A stretch of DNA of 64,000 nt from Streptomyces tuirus (GTDB lineage Bacteria; Actinomycetota; Actinomycetes; Streptomycetales; Streptomycetaceae): positions 1,786,001-1,850,000 of the forward strand of contig NZ_AP023439.1 in NCBI RefSeq assembly GCF_014701095.1. The letters run 5' to 3'. Position 1 is the first letter of the stretch, and every line of letters begins with the position of its first letter. The notes beneath the pieces were generated by a model. It saw only the letters and a program-made list of their open reading frames with translations, searched no databases and had not been told where the DNA came from. The position numbers were made by a program, and so were the translations under genes. Shown piece after piece: positions 27,444-39,919 of the stretch.

Positions 27444-28384
27444 GCGTATGTCTCCTCGCGGACCTGTGCCAGGGCCTTCTGCAGGTCCTCCGGGTAGTCG
27501 CAGGAGAACTCCGCCCACTGCCCGTCCCCGGGGTGCTCGAAGCCGAGCCGCACGGCGTGCAGCCACTGCCGGGTCAGGCCGAGGCGCTTGGCGAGCGTCG
27601 GGTCGGCGCCGTAGGTCAGGTCGCCCACGCAGGGGTGCCGGTGGGCGGCCATGTGGACGCGGATCTGGTGCGTGCGGCCGGTCTCCAGCTTCACGTCGAG
27701 CAGGGAGGCCGCGCGGAACGCCTCGATGAGGTCGTAGTGGGTGACGGACGGCTTGCCCTCGGCGGTGACGGCCCACTTGTAGTCGTGCTGGGGGTGCCGG
27801 CCGATGGGCGCGTCGATGGTGCCGCTGGTCGGGTCGGGGTGGCCCTGGACGAGCGTGTGGTACCGCTTGTCGACCGTGCGCTCCTTGAACTGGCGCTTGA
27901 GCGAGGTGTAGGCGCGCTCCGACTTGGCGACCACCATGAGGCCCGAGGTGCCCACGTCGAGCCGGTGCACGATGCCCTGGCGCTCGGCGGCGCCGGAGGT
28001 GGAGATCCGGTACCCGGCGGCGGCCAGGCCTCCGATGACGGTCGGCCCGGTCCAGCCCGGCGACGGGTGCGCGGCGACGCCGACGGGCTTGACGATCACG
28101 ACCACGTCGTCGTCGTCGTGCACGATCTCCATGCCCTCGACCGGCTCGGCCACGATCTGCACCGGCGCGGGCGCCTGCGGCATCTCGACCTCCAGCCAGG
28201 CGCCGCCGTGCACGCGCTCCGACTTGCCGACCACCGACCCGTCGACCGTGACCTTCCCCGCGGCGGCGAGCTCGGCCGCCTTGGTACGGGAGAAGCCGAA
28301 CATGCGGGAGATGGCGGCGTCGACGCGCTCGCCCTCCAGGCCGTCGGGCACGGGCAGGGTACGGATCTCGGGAAGCGTGCTCAC
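27440..28384 (-). CDS. rluD: RluA family pseudouridine synthase (RluD-like)
   Basis: 314 aa. S4 RNA-binding domain at residues ~18-75 ([20 protein letters not shown]), then the catalytic domain with Asp143 in HRLDVGTSG and the later [15 protein letters not shown]. Isomerises uridines of 23S rRNA; RluD specificity is inferred from the S4 domain and from its place beside lspA. GTG start, 43 bp after lspA. Confidence 0.92.
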   Translation of the reverse strand: MSTLPEIRTLPVPDGLEGERVDAAISRMFGFSRTKAAELAAAGKVTVDGSVVGKSERVHGGAWLEVEMPQAPAPVQIVAEPVEGMEIVHDDDDVVVIVKPVGVAAHPSPGWTGPTVIGGLAAAGYRISTSGAAERQGIVHRLDVGTSGLMVVAKSERAYTSLKRQFKERTVDKRYHTLVQGHPDPTSGTIDAPIGRHPQHDYKWAVTAEGKPSVTHYDLIEAFRAASLLDVKLETGRTHQIRVHMAAHRHPCVGDLTYGADPTLAKRLGLTRQWLHAVRLGFEHPGDGQWAEFSCDYPEDLQKALAQVREETYA

Positions 28385-28427
28385 CCGTCGAGTATGCCGG
28401 ACGGCCGCGACGGGGCTGTACGCGCGC

Positions 28428-29087
28428 TCAGTCCTTGTGGACGGTCCCGTCCGGGTCCAGGCCCCGGAAGGACAGCAGCACGATCAGGATGCCGCCGCAG
28501 ACGATCGCCGAGTCGGCCAGGTTGAAGACGGCGAAGTGCTTGGGCGCGATGAAGTCCACGACCGCGCCCTCGAAGACGCCCGGAGCCCGGAAGATCCGGT
28601 CGGTGAGGTTGCCCAGGGCACCGCCGAGCAGCAGGCCGAGCGCGATCGCCCAGGGCAGGCTGTACAGCTTGCGGGCGAGACGGGCGATCACCACGATCAC
28701 CGCCGCCGCGATCATGGTGAAGATCACGGTGAAGGCCTCGCCGAAGCCGAAGGCCGCGCCCGCGTTGCGGATCGCCTCGAACTTCAGCCAGTCCCCGACG
28801 ATCTCGATGGGCGGGTGGTGTTCCAGCTTGGCCACCACGATCAGCTTGCTGATCAGGTCGAGGGCGTAGGCGAACGCGGCGACGGCGAACAGCACCGCGA
28901 TCCGGCGCCTGCCGCGGGGCGGCCCGGCGGTGGCATCGGGCTCGCCGGCACCGGGCGCTCCCGCCGGGGCCGCCGGGCCGGTGCCGGACTCCCCGGCCGG
29001 GGTGCCCTCGGCGTCGGGCCGCTCCTTGCCGCTCCCGGCCGCGTCCGGTGTGTCCGGCGTACCGATGATGCGCTCCGCCTCTGCCAC
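28428..29087 (-). CDS. lspA: LspA, lipoprotein signal peptidase II
   Basis: 219 aa. After a disordered Ala/Gly/Pro-rich tail of about 60 residues come four transmembrane helices with the catalytic aspartates Asp163 in GNLTDRIF and Asp192 in FNLADSAI, plus the conserved RNAGAAFGF loop. Cleaves the signal peptide of diacylglyceryl-modified lipoproteins at the membrane. The long N-terminal tail is unlike enterobacterial LspA. GTG start. Confidence 0.96.
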   Translation of the reverse strand: MAEAERIIGTPDTPDAAGSGKERPDAEGTPAGESGTGPAAPAGAPGAGEPDATAGPPRGRRRIAVLFAVAAFAYALDLISKLIVVAKLEHHPPIEIVGDWLKFEAIRNAGAAFGFGEAFTVIFTMIAAAVIVVIARLARKLYSLPWAIALGLLLGGALGNLTDRIFRAPGVFEGAVVDFIAPKHFAVFNLADSAIVCGGILIVLLSFRGLDPDGTVHKD

Positions 29088-29188
29088 GTGAGTCCCTCAA
29101 CCTAGGTGCCTGACTGAGGACGAGGGTACGACACACCCCGTACGTCGCACGTGCTCAGGAGGCATTCGGCGGCGGCCGGTGCGGCCGG

Positions 29189-30712
29189 TCAGTACCGGCG
29201 CTCCTGCTTCTGCTTGCACTCCACGCAGAGTGTGGCCCGGGGGAAGGCCTGCATGCGGGCCTTGCCGATGGCGTTGCCGCAGTTCTCGCACAGGCCGTAG
29301 GTGCCCGCGTGCAGGCGGTCCAGGGCGCGCTCGGTCTGGATGAGCATCTCCCGCGCGTTGGCGGCCAGGGCCAGCTCGTGCTCGCGGGTGATGTTCTTGG
29401 TGCCGGTGTCCGCCTGATCGTCGCCGGCGCCGTCCCCGGAGTCCCGCATCAGACCGGCCAGCGACCGCTCCGACGACTCGATCTCCTCCCGCAGCCGGCT
29501 CTCCTCGGACGTCAGCTCGGACCGGGCCTCCTCGACCTCCTCCACCGTCCAGGGGTCCTCGCCCGGGCGTACCGCCAGCTCACCGGGCTCCGCCGCGGCG
29601 ATCCGCGCCTTCGGAAGGGCGGTCTTCGCCGCCGTGGCCGTGCCAGGAGTCTTCTTCGCAACCACCGTCGTCGCTCCCGTCTGCCGGGCGGCCTCGGCCG
29701 CACCCGCCTTTTTGGCCGTGCTGCTCGCGGCCGTGTCCTGTGTGACCGCGCCGGTCCGGGCAGCGCCCTTGCCGGCCGCGCTCCTGGTGGTGCTCCTGCC
29801 TCCGGCGGTCTTCTCAGCCGGGGTCTTCTTGCCGGCGGTCCGCTTGCCGACGGTCCGGTCGGCGGCGGTCCGCTTGCCGACGGTCCGGTCGGCGGCGGTC
29901 CGCTTGCCGACGGTCCGGTCGGCGGCGGTCCGCTCGGCGGCGGTCTGCTTGCCGGGGGTCCGGTCGGCAGCGGTCCGCTTGTCGGCTGCCTTCTTGGCCG
30001 CGGCCTTCTCGCCGGTGGCCTTACCGGCCGGGGTCCTGGCCGTGGTCTTCCTGGCCGTGGCCTTCTTCCCGGCGGCGTTACCGGCCGGAGCTGCCTCCGC
30101 CGGCGCTTCGGCCGCTGCCTTGTGCGCCGAGGACTTGGCCGACGTCGATGCCGTGGCTGTGGTGGTGGCCTTGGTCGCCGGGGCCTTTTCCGGCGTGGCC
30201 TTCTGCGCCGTGGCCTTCTGCGTCGTGGCCTTGGCCTTGGTCGCCGGCGCCGCCTTCTCCGCCGAAGCCTTGGCCGGTGCCCTCTCCCTCGAAGCCCTGG
30301 CCGATGACCTGGCCGGTGCCTTCCCCGCCGCAGTCTCGGCCGTGGCCTTCCCGGCCGATGTCGGCAGGGCGGCTGCCGCCTTGGCCGTCGCCTTCCCGGC
30401 CACGGCCTCCTCGGCCGCGACGTCCCCGGTACCGGCCCCCTTGGCCGCGGCCTTCCTGGTCACGGCCTTCCTGGCCGTCGTCTTCTTCTCGGTCGCCTTG
30501 GTCCCGCCGGCCGCCTTCGTCCCACCGGCCGCCTTCGTCCCGCCAGCCTCCTTCGTCCCGCCGGCCGCCTTCCTCCCGCCCTCCCTGGCCGATCGCCCCG
30601 CCGAGCCCCCCTGCGTGGACTTCTTGCCGCCCACGTCCTTGGCCGCGCCGCCGGAGGCCTCCGCGGACCTGCCGGACGCCGGCTGCTGTACGGCGGTCTT
30701 CTTCGCCACCAT
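29189..30712 (-). CDS. Histone-H1-like tail fused to TraR/DksA zinc finger
   Basis: 507 aa. Residues 1 to about 360 are a Lys/Ala/Thr/Arg-rich low-complexity tail (KKTTARKA, KATAQKATPEKAP, AADRTVGKR), like histone H1 C-terminal tails or HupS-type nucleoid proteins. The last ~110 residues are a DksA/TraR domain: helical coiled coil (EEVEEARSELTSEESRLREEIESSE), then a C4 zinc finger with Cys475, Cys478, Cys496 and Cys499. DksA proteins bind RNA polymerase through its secondary channel. ATG with GAAGGGG upstream. First gene before lspA and rluD, divergent from ileS. Confidence 0.88.
   Translation of the reverse strand: MVAKKTAVQQPASGRSAEASGGAAKDVGGKKSTQGGSAGRSAREGGRKAAGGTKEAGGTKAAGGTKAAGGTKATEKKTTARKAVTRKAAAKGAGTGDVAAEEAVAGKATAKAAAALPTSAGKATAETAAGKAPARSSARASRERAPAKASAEKAAPATKAKATTQKATAQKATPEKAPATKATTTATASTSAKSSAHKAAAEAPAEAAPAGNAAGKKATARKTTARTPAGKATGEKAAAKKAADKRTAADRTPGKQTAAERTAADRTVGKRTAADRTVGKRTAADRTVGKRTAGKKTPAEKTAGGRSTTRSAAGKGAARTGAVTQDTAASSTAKKAGAAEAARQTGATTVVAKKTPGTATAAKTALPKARIAAAEPGELAVRPGEDPWTVEEVEEARSELTSEESRLREEIESSERSLAGLMRDSGDGAGDDQADTGTKNITREHELALAANAREMLIQTERALDRLHAGTYGLCENCGNAIGKARMQAFPRATLCVECKQKQERRY
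29841..29930. repeat. Three perfect 30-bp tandem repeats within the H1-like tail
   Basis: Unit CGCTTGCCGACGGTCCGGTC plus ten bases, three identical copies, flanked by degenerate ones. On the coding (minus) strand each copy encodes ten residues, TVGKRTAADR. Identity at every third base shows recent duplication by slippage. Confidence 0.9.
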
Positions 30713-30995
30713 GGCCGCGGCCCCTTCACACTTTGTGACCTTGCTCGCGAATCGTGCTGGGACGATAAATCGACTCGAGTCCCGCGGCAACGGGGCACAC
30801 CGCCCGATTCGCCCGCCTCGCGCACGCCGCGCGGCGACCTGCATCCGTTGTGCCCAGCTGCCCGCCCGGTAATCCGCCGAGGCAGACGTCCCAGGATCCG
30901 AACACGTATACCGTGCCATTCGGGGCATGAAACCCATTTCGCACCCCACTCCCTCCGGCCCCGATAACCGGTCGGCCGCCGTTCGCCCGGCGCCG
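30713..30995. other. Divergent intergenic region between the H1-DksA gene and the ileS leader
   Basis: No gene seen. It contains the promoter for the minus-strand gene (30762-30790). The remainder to the ileS -10 box is unremarkable; open frames crossing it are shadows. Confidence 0.6.
30762..30790 (-). promoter_or_regulatory. Promoter of the H1-DksA gene
   Basis: On the minus strand, -35 TTGCCG and -10 TATCGT are separated by 17 bp, giving a leader of about 43 nt. The spacer contains the 10-bp palindrome GACTCGAGTC (30772-30781), a possible operator. Confidence 0.5.
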
Positions 30996-31001
30996 TACAC
31001 T
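30996..31001 (+). promoter_or_regulatory. -10 box of the ileS leader transcript
   Basis: TACACT just before the T-box leader; transcription would begin near 31008. The -35 region is not obvious. Confidence 0.45.
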
Positions 31002-31007
31002 GGGCGG

Positions 31008-31326
31008 AGCGAAAAGCGTGGATGGGGACGAGTAGCGGCGTACGCAGCCCAGAGCGACCCGGGGACGGTGGAAGCCCGGGGGCGAGCGCGACGTGAAGAT
31101 CACCCCGGAGCCGCCGGAAGAACGCCGTGGACAGGGGGCTGAGCCCCGGACCGCGGCCGGTAGACCCGGCATCGCGACCCCAATGAGGGGGCTCGCCGGC
31201 GCACACCCCGTGCCGGAGGGCCAAGGAGGGTGGTACCGCGGGAGCGCGCCGAAGAAGCGGCGCAGGCAGACGTAGCTCTCGTCCCTCCGGACGGAAGGCA
31301 GCAAGTCCGCCGGAGGAAGCCCGCTG
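31008..31326 (+). promoter_or_regulatory. T-box riboswitch controlling ileS translation
   Basis: Carries the T-box AGGGTGGTACCGCG at 31227-31240, whose TGGT pairs with the uncharged tRNA 3' end. A candidate Ile specifier ATC lies at 31099-31101. No terminator follows: instead CCTCCGG (31284-31290) is complementary to CCGGAGG (31310-31316), which contains the ileS ribosome-binding site, so the switch acts by hiding or freeing the site. This is the translational type described for actinobacterial ileS. Uncharged tRNA-Ile should turn ileS on. Confidence 0.93.
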
Positions 31327-34470
<3,144 letters not shown>

Positions 34471-34478
34471 CGCGCAGA

Positions 34479-34525
34479 CCGAAGGCCCGGTCCCGCCAAA
34501 GATCTTGGCGGGACCGGGCCTTCGG
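34479..34525 (+). terminator. ileS terminator
   Basis: Perfect 21-bp stem from CCGAAGGCCCGGTCCCGCCA to its complement, loop AGATC, 8 bases after the ileS stop. Confidence 0.88.
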
Positions 34526-34595
34526 CGTTGCGTGCGCACGACCGCGACTGTGTACGCACGAACGCGCCTGCGCGGGCACGAACGCACGTGGCAAA

Positions 34596-34633
34596 AGGGC
34601 GAGGCCCCGGGTGGTCACCCGGGGCCTCGCCCT
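34596..34633 (-). terminator. divIVA/dcw terminator
   Basis: Minus-strand hairpin with arms AGGGCGAGGCCCCGGG and complement, loop TGGTCA, followed on the transcribed strand by a short run of T (the AAAA at 34593-34596 read on the other strand). It closes the long minus-strand cell-division cluster. Confidence 0.85.
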
Positions 34634-34676
34634 GAACGCTGCCGACGTCTATGCCGTACTACTGGCCATCAGGCCG

Positions 34677-35798
34677 TCAGTTGTCGTCCTCGTCGATCAG
34701 GAAGCCCCGCATGGGCGAGGGCGCCTGGCCCATCGGCGACGGGCCCTGCGGACGCACCGGCGCCATCGGCTGGGTCATCGCCGGCGACATCTGCTGCTGG
34801 CCGCCGTAGGACGGAGCGGACGGCGAGGGACCGCCGCCCATCGTCGGGTTGCCACCGCCGTAGGACGGAGCGCTCGCGCCGGCCGGAGCCATGGAAGGCG
34901 CCGGGGACGGCGGGAGGGACGCGGCCGCCGGAGTGCGCGGCGGAGCCAGCGAGTCGTCGGCCTGGGTCTCCAGCTGGCGCAGCTGCGACTCGAGGTACGA
35001 CTTCAGGCGCGTGCGGTACTCGCGCTCGAAGCCGCGCAGGTCCTCGACCTTGCGCTCCAGCGTGGCGCGGGCGGACTCCAGGGAGCCCATCGCGACGCGG
35101 TGCTTCTCCTGCGCGTCCCGCTCCAGGGCGTCGGCCTTGGCACGGGCGTCACGCTCCAGACCCTCGGCACGCGAACGCGCCTCGCCGACGATCTTGTTGG
35201 CCTCGGAACGAGCCTCGGCGATCGCCTGGTCGGCGGTCTGCTGGGCCAGCGAGAGGACACGGGCGGCGCTGTCGCCACCGGGGCCTCCCTGACCGGGGCC
35301 GCCCATCGGACCGCCCATCGGGCCGGGGCCGCCCATGGGGCCGCCCATCTGCTGCTGCATCGGGGGCTGGCCCATCGGACCCGGACCCTGGCCCATCGGA
35401 CCGGGACCCTGGGGTCCACCCTGACCGCCGGGACCGGCGGGCAGCTGCGGGGCACCGCTCGGCAGCTGGGGCGGACCACCCATGGGGCCACCCATCTGCT
35501 GCTGCGGCGGGCCCGATATGCCGGCGGGGACGGGACCACCCGGACCGCGCATGCCCTGCTGCTGTTGCTGCTGATCCTGCTGCGGCTCCGGAGGCTTGCG
35601 CATGTTCTGCTGGTTCTGCGCAGCAGCGCGCGTGGCCGCGGCCAGTTTGGCGCGCAGGTCCTCGTTCTCACGGAGCAGGCGGGTCAGTTCGGCTTCGACC
35701 TCGTCGAGGAAGGCATCGACCTCGTCCTCGTCATAGCCTTCTCGGAGGCGGACGGTCGTGAACTGCTTGTTCCGCACGTCCTCGGGGGTCAACGGCAT
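34677..35798 (-). CDS. divIVA: DivIVA, polar growth determinant
   Basis: 373 aa. In Streptomyces DivIVA marks hyphal tips and directs apical growth. The N-terminal domain (residues 1-55: [35 protein letters not shown]... in short, [12 protein letters not shown] then [11 protein letters not shown]) binds membrane curvature. A Gln/Gly/Pro/Met-rich linker spans about 70-195. The second coiled coil is about 195-285, then a Pro/Ser/Gly-rich tail ending [11 protein letters not shown] start. 56 bp separate it from the YggT gene. Confidence 0.95.
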   Translation of the reverse strand: MPLTPEDVRNKQFTTVRLREGYDEDEVDAFLDEVEAELTRLLRENEDLRAKLAAATRAAAQNQQNMRKPPEPQQDQQQQQQGMRGPGGPVPAGISGPPQQQMGGPMGGPPQLPSGAPQLPAGPGGQGGPQGPGPMGQGPGPMGQPPMQQQMGGPMGGPGPMGGPMGGPGQGGPGGDSAARVLSLAQQTADQAIAEARSEANKIVGEARSRAEGLERDARAKADALERDAQEKHRVAMGSLESARATLERKVEDLRGFEREYRTRLKSYLESQLRQLETQADDSLAPPRTPAAASLPPSPAPSMAPAGASAPSYGGGNPTMGGGPSPSAPSYGGQQQMSPAMTQPMAPVRPQGPSPMGQAPSPMRGFLIDEDDN

Positions 35799-35854
35799 CT
35801 CTTCACCTCAACGTAGTCGTCGGCATTCGGCAAGACGGTAGGTCACATCGCTCA

Positions 35855-36139
35855 TCACAGCCGGCTCACGATCGAGATCAGGATGTAGACGATGATCATC
35901 AGTACGAAGAAGGACAGGTCTAGCGCCACGCCCCCGAGACGCAGCGGCGGAATGACCCGCCGCAGAAGCTTGAGCGGTGGATCAGTGACAGTGTAGGTGG
36001 CCTCCAGAACGACCACCATCGCCTTGCCGGGTTGCCATGAGCGGGCGAACTGGAAGACATAGTCCATGACCAACCGGAAGATGAGCACGATGAGGAAGCA
36101 CATCAGCGCGATGTAGACGACATCCAAAACCACGCTCAT
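35855..36139 (-). CDS. sepG: YggT/YlmG family membrane protein (SepG)
   Basis: 94 aa with two hydrophobic stretches (residues 2-30 and 72-93) and the family motif TDPPLKLLRRVIPPLRLGGVALDLS between them. In Streptomyces this gene next to sepF has been named sepG (formerly ylmG) and linked to sporulation septation and nucleoid organisation. ATG start. 59 bp after sepF. Confidence 0.9.
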   Translation of the reverse strand: MSVVLDVVYIALMCFLIVLIFRLVMDYVFQFARSWQPGKAMVVVLEATYTVTDPPLKLLRRVIPPLRLGGVALDLSFFVLMIIVYILISIVSRL

Positions 36140-36198
36140 GACCTCTTGCTTCCCTCTCCCCTGTGCCCTGCTCGGTACTGCTGTTCCGGTGGTGCGTC

Positions 36199-36840
36199 TC
36201 AGCTCTGGTTGAAGAACCCGCCCTCTGCGATGCGGGCCTTGTCCTCCGCCGTGACATCGACGTTAGCAGGCGACAACAGGAACACCTTCTGCGTCACCCG
36301 CTCGATACTGCCGTGAAGACCAAACACCAGACCAGCCGCAAAGTCGACAAGTCGCTTCGCATCTGTGTCATCCATCTCAGTCAGATTCATGATCACCGGA
36401 GTGCCTTCACGGAAGTGTTCCCCGATGGTACGGGCCTCGTTGTAGGTCCGCGGGTGAAGCGTGGTGATCCGGTAAGGCTCTCGTTCCGACACGACCTTGG
36501 GCATGATCACCGGTGCGTTCTTCTCCAGGCTTGCGCGTTCTTGTGTGATGGATGCCACGGGCGCGATGCGCGCCGGGCGGCTGGATTCCGCGGGGAGCGA
36601 AGCGGAACGGGCGGCCGGTTCGCGAGGCGCGGGCGGCTGTACGACTCGTACCTCTTCGTCCCTTTGGGGCTGATGTGAGACGTGCGGCTGGTGGGACGGC
36701 TCGTGCCGTCGGTGGTCCCGCTCGGGCTCCGGGTCCAGTTCGGGTTCGAAGTCGTCGTCGGGGTCGAATCCGCGGCCGTCGTACCCATCGTCCTCCACGA
36801 GGCCGAGGTAGACCGCCATCTTGCGCATCGCGCCGGCCAT
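36199..36840 (-). CDS. sepF: SepF, FtsZ membrane anchor
   Basis: 213 aa. N-terminal amphipathic membrane-targeting helix ([18 protein letters not shown]), an acidic/proline-rich disordered linker (~20-100), and the globular SepF domain (~115-205; [29 protein letters not shown]). Since no ftsA is seen in the cluster, SepF probably ties FtsZ to the membrane. ATG chosen with GGAGG nine bases upstream. Confidence 0.95.
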   Translation of the reverse strand: MAGAMRKMAVYLGLVEDDGYDGRGFDPDDDFEPELDPEPERDHRRHEPSHQPHVSHQPQRDEEVRVVQPPAPREPAARSASLPAESSRPARIAPVASITQERASLEKNAPVIMPKVVSEREPYRITTLHPRTYNEARTIGEHFREGTPVIMNLTEMDDTDAKRLVDFAAGLVFGLHGSIERVTQKVFLLSPANVDVTAEDKARIAEGGFFNQS

Positions 36841-36969
36841 GCTCTGAGTCCTCCGCTCTGTGGTGGATCGGCTGACGACTGCCAAGTGCCCGCGATCCAC
36901 GAGGTCCTTGAATCCGCCTATCGGCGGCAATGACCATATTTTCTGCTGTGGTCCGACTTCTTGGCGACG

Positions 36970-37689
36970 TTACCCGAGCCTGGGGCGGACTCCGAGTACC
37001 GCGCTGCCGACGCGCACATGTGTCGCTCCGGCCGTCACGGCCTGTTCGAGGTCCGTACTCATCCCTGCGGAGACCATGGTGGCAGCCGGATGACTGCGGC
37101 GCAGGTCGGTCGACAAATCCATCAACCGCTCGAAGGCCGCCCGTTCGCGTCCCGCGTACTCTCCGGTGAGCGGTGCGACGGTCATCAGTCCGTCGAGCCG
37201 TAGACCTGGGGCGCCGGCCACGAGACCGGCCAACTCCTCGATTCCGCCGGGCCCGACACCTCCCCGTTCCCCCCGGCCGCTCTCCCCGGCGTCGAGTGCG
37301 ACCTGGAGCAGACACCCCAGCTCACGCCCGGCCCGGACGGCCTCCTTCGACAGTGCCGTGACGAGCTTGGGACGATCGACGGACTGCACGAAATCGGCGT
37401 AACCGACCACCGACCGCACCTTGTTGGTCTGGAGTTGACCCACGAAGTGCCAGGTGAGGGGCAGATCCGAGCAGGCCTCGGCCTTGGGGGCCGCGTCCTG
37501 GTCGCGGTTCTCGGCGACGTGCCGCACGCCGAGTTCCGCGAGGATCCGCACGTCGCTCGCGGGGTAGGTCTTGGTGACCACGATGAGGGTCACCTCGTCG
37601 CGTGCCCGCCCCGCGGCCGCGCACGCGTCGGCGATACGCCGTTCCACCTTCGCCAGATTTGCGGCGAGTTCGTCCTTACGGTCCGTCAT
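36970..37689 (-). CDS. yggS: YggS family PLP homeostasis protein
   Basis: 239-aa single-domain alanine-racemase-like barrel. PLP lysine Lys40 in LIVVTKTYPA; HFVGQLQTNK and the phosphate-binding SAGMSTDL are present. The family buffers pyridoxal 5'-phosphate and has no known catalytic turnover. Usual neighbour of sepF in Gram-positive bacteria. ATG start, 6 bp after pgeF. Confidence 0.95.
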   Translation of the reverse strand: MTDRKDELAANLAKVERRIADACAAAGRARDEVTLIVVTKTYPASDVRILAELGVRHVAENRDQDAAPKAEACSDLPLTWHFVGQLQTNKVRSVVGYADFVQSVDRPKLVTALSKEAVRAGRELGCLLQVALDAGESGRGERGGVGPGGIEELAGLVAGAPGLRLDGLMTVAPLTGEYAGRERAAFERLMDLSTDLRRSHPAATMVSAGMSTDLEQAVTAGATHVRVGSAVLGVRPRLG

Positions 37690-37695
37690 GCCCTA

Positions 37696-38427
37696 TCAGT
37701 CCAGCCACACATAACCCGCGAGCCGACCGGTGGTGCGGTCGCGGCGGTACGAGAAGTGATCGTGCGACTCCAGCGTGCACACCGGCGACTGCTCCCGGTC
37801 GCGCACCCCGAGCCGTTCCAGCTGGGCGTGCACTCCGGCGCCGACGTCGACCGCCGGTGTGCCCCAACTCGTCTCGGAGTACGCCGCCGGCTCGACGGCG
37901 GACACCTCGGCGCGCATCGCCTCGGGCACTTCGTAACACCGGCCGCAGACGGTGGGCCCGGTGCGGGCGACGATCCGGGAGGGCTCGGCGCCCAGTTCCG
38001 TCATCGCGCGGAGCGCGGCCGGGACGACTCCGGCGATCATGCCGGGCCGGCCCGCGTGGGCCGCGGCGGCGACCCCGGCGACGGGATCGGCGAGCAGCAC
38101 CGGCACACAGTCGGCGGTGAGCACGGCGAGGGCGAGCCCCCGGCGCGTGGTGACGACCGCGTCGACCGGCGGGATCGCGGTCGAAGATCCCCACGGCCCG
38201 TCCACCACGGCCACGTCGGCCCCGTGCACCTGGTTCATCCAGACGACCCGGTCCGGCTCGACGCCGAGGGACTTGGCAGCCAGGTCCCGGTTGGTGCGTA
38301 CGGCGTCGGGATCGTCGCCGACCGCTCCGCCGAGGTTGAGCTCCTCATACGGAGCGGCGCTCACCCCGCCCCACCGGTCGGTGAAGCCGAAGTGCGCGCC
38401 GCTCGCGCTTTCGCGCTGTCCTATCAC
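37696..38427 (-). CDS. pgeF: PgeF/YfiH/YlmD family (peptidoglycan editing factor)
   Basis: 243 aa, multicopper-oxidase-like domain. Metal-binding residues are in VWMNQVHGADV, VLTADCVPVLL and AAAHAGRPG. The E. coli homologue removes wrong amino acids (UDP-MurNAc-L-Ser) from peptidoglycan precursors; other homologues act on purine nucleosides. GTG start 10 bp after ftsZ, so cotranscribed. Confidence 0.93.
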   Translation of the reverse strand: MIGQRESASGAHFGFTDRWGGVSAAPYEELNLGGAVGDDPDAVRTNRDLAAKSLGVEPDRVVWMNQVHGADVAVVDGPWGSSTAIPPVDAVVTTRRGLALAVLTADCVPVLLADPVAGVAAAAHAGRPGMIAGVVPAALRAMTELGAEPSRIVARTGPTVCGRCYEVPEAMRAEVSAVEPAAYSETSWGTPAVDVGAGVHAQLERLGVRDREQSPVCTLESHDHFSYRRDRTTGRLAGYVWLD

Positions 38428-38437
38428 GACTGAAGGA

Positions 38438-39631
38438 TCACTTGAGGAAGTCCGGTACGTCCAGTTCCTCGGCCGCGCTGTCCGAGTAGGACCGCGGCGC
38501 CGGCGTGACCGGCGGGGCGACCGGGATGTCCTTGACCGGCTCCGGCGCGGGCTCCGGGTCCTCCTTCGGGGTCACGCTGCCGAGCGATCCGAAGGAGGGG
38601 CGGCTCTCGGTCTGCCGCACCGGGGCCGGCTCCTCGCGCTTGGCCGAGGACGAGCCGAGGACGTTGTCCCGCTTGGCGGGGGGCTGGCCGCCGTCGAAGC
38701 CGGCCGCGATCACGGTGACCCGGACCTCGTCGCCGAGGGCGTCGTCGATCACCGCACCGAAGATGATGTTGGCCTCGGGGTGGGCGGCCTCGCTCACCAG
38801 CTGGGCGGCCTCGTTGATCTCGAACAGGCCGAGGTCGGAGCCGCCGGAGATGGAGAGCAGCACGCCGCGGGCACCGTCGATGGACGCCTCCAGCAGCGGC
38901 GAGGAGATCGCCATCTCGGCGGCGGCCACCGCGCGGTCGTCGCCGCGGGCCGAGCCGATGCCCATCAGGGCCGAGCCGGCCTCGGACATGACCGACTTGA
39001 CGTCGGCGAAGTCGAGGTTGATGAGGCCCGGGGTGGTGATGAGGTCGGTGATGCCCTGGACACCGGAGAGCAGGACCTGGTCGGCCGACTTGAAGGCGTC
39101 CAGCACCGAGACCTGGCGGTCCGAGATGGACAGCAGCCGGTCGTTCGGGATGACGATGAGGGTGTCGACCTCTTCGCGGAGTTCGGCGATGCCGTCCTCG
39201 GCCTGGTTCGCGCGGCGCCGCCCCTCGAAGGTGAACGGGCGGGTGACCACACCGATGGTGAGGGCACCGAGCGAGCGGGCGATGTTGGCCACGACGGGTG
39301 CGCCGCCGGTGCCGGTGCCGCCGCCTTCACCGGCCGTCACGAAGACCATGTCGGCCCCCTTGAGGACCTCCTCGATCTCCTCGCGGTGGTCCTCGGCGGC
39401 CTTGCGGCCGACGGCCGGGTTGGCTCCGGCGCCGAGTCCGCGGGTGAGTTCACGGCCGACGTCCAGCTTGACGTCGGCGTCGCTCATCAACAGAGCTTGC
39501 GCGTCGGTGTTGATGGCGATGAACTCGACGCCCTTGAGACCGACCTCGATCATCCGGTTGATGGCATTGACACCACCGCCGCCGACACCGATGACTTTGA
39601 TGACTGCGAGGTAGTTCTGCGGTGCTGCCAC
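38438..39631 (-). CDS. ftsZ: FtsZ, division tubulin
   Basis: 397-aa GTPase that forms the Z-ring and, in Streptomyces, ladders of rings at sporulation. Tubulin signature GGGTGTGG at residues 103-110; T7 synergy loop NLDFADV at 205-211; a disordered linker (~317-385) and the conserved tail DVPDFLK at the end, which docks SepF. GTG start. The 288-bp region upstream carries promoter candidates for growth-phase control. Confidence 0.98.
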   Translation of the reverse strand: MAAPQNYLAVIKVIGVGGGGVNAINRMIEVGLKGVEFIAINTDAQALLMSDADVKLDVGRELTRGLGAGANPAVGRKAAEDHREEIEEVLKGADMVFVTAGEGGGTGTGGAPVVANIARSLGALTIGVVTRPFTFEGRRRANQAEDGIAELREEVDTLIVIPNDRLLSISDRQVSVLDAFKSADQVLLSGVQGITDLITTPGLINLDFADVKSVMSEAGSALMGIGSARGDDRAVAAAEMAISSPLLEASIDGARGVLLSISGGSDLGLFEINEAAQLVSEAAHPEANIIFGAVIDDALGDEVRVTVIAAGFDGGQPPAKRDNVLGSSSAKREEPAPVRQTESRPSFGSLGSVTPKEDPEPAPEPVKDIPVAPPVTPAPRSYSDSAAEELDVPDFLK

Positions 39632-39738
39632 GTCGAAGGCCTCTCGCCTCGAGTTACGTGTCGCCGAATCAGCGTGACGCCCTGCGCCCCGCGACCCGAC
39701 GACTGATGCCGAATGGGACGGTCCGTATCGCCGACCCG

Positions 39739-39763
39739 AACCCTAACCCTGAAGTTTAGGGTT
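39739..39763. promoter_or_regulatory. Inverted repeat AACCCTAA-N9-TTAGGGTT upstream of ftsZ
   Basis: Perfect 8-bp arms with a 9-base spacer, about 110 bp before ftsZ and downstream of both promoter candidates, so in the leader of either transcript. May be an operator or an RNA hairpin. Confidence 0.4.
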
Positions 39764-39799
39764 ACCAGTGTGTCTGTTCCTTGGAGTCTTCTGAACAGG

Positions 39800-39829
39800 A
39801 CACTAAGTCGACAAGTGGCGCACGTTCAA
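39800..39829 (-). promoter_or_regulatory. ftsZ promoter candidate A
   Basis: Minus strand: -35 TTGAAC, 18-bp spacer, -10 TAGTGT. Start near 39793, about 160 nt before ftsZ. Multiple ftsZ promoters between ftsQ and ftsZ are known in S. coelicolor. Confidence 0.5.
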
Positions 39830-39860
39830 CGAACACGCCGAACCTCCCGTTTTTCTTTTC

Positions 39861-39891
39861 ACCCTATGTGATCAGCCGTAGCACTGCCCAA
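39861..39891 (-). promoter_or_regulatory. ftsZ promoter candidate B
   Basis: Minus strand: -35 TTGGGC, 19-bp spacer, -10 TAGGGT. Lies between the end of ftsQ (39920) and candidate A. Confidence 0.4.
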
Positions 39892-39919
39892 CCAGGGTGC
39901 TGGCCTGCGCGGATGTGCG

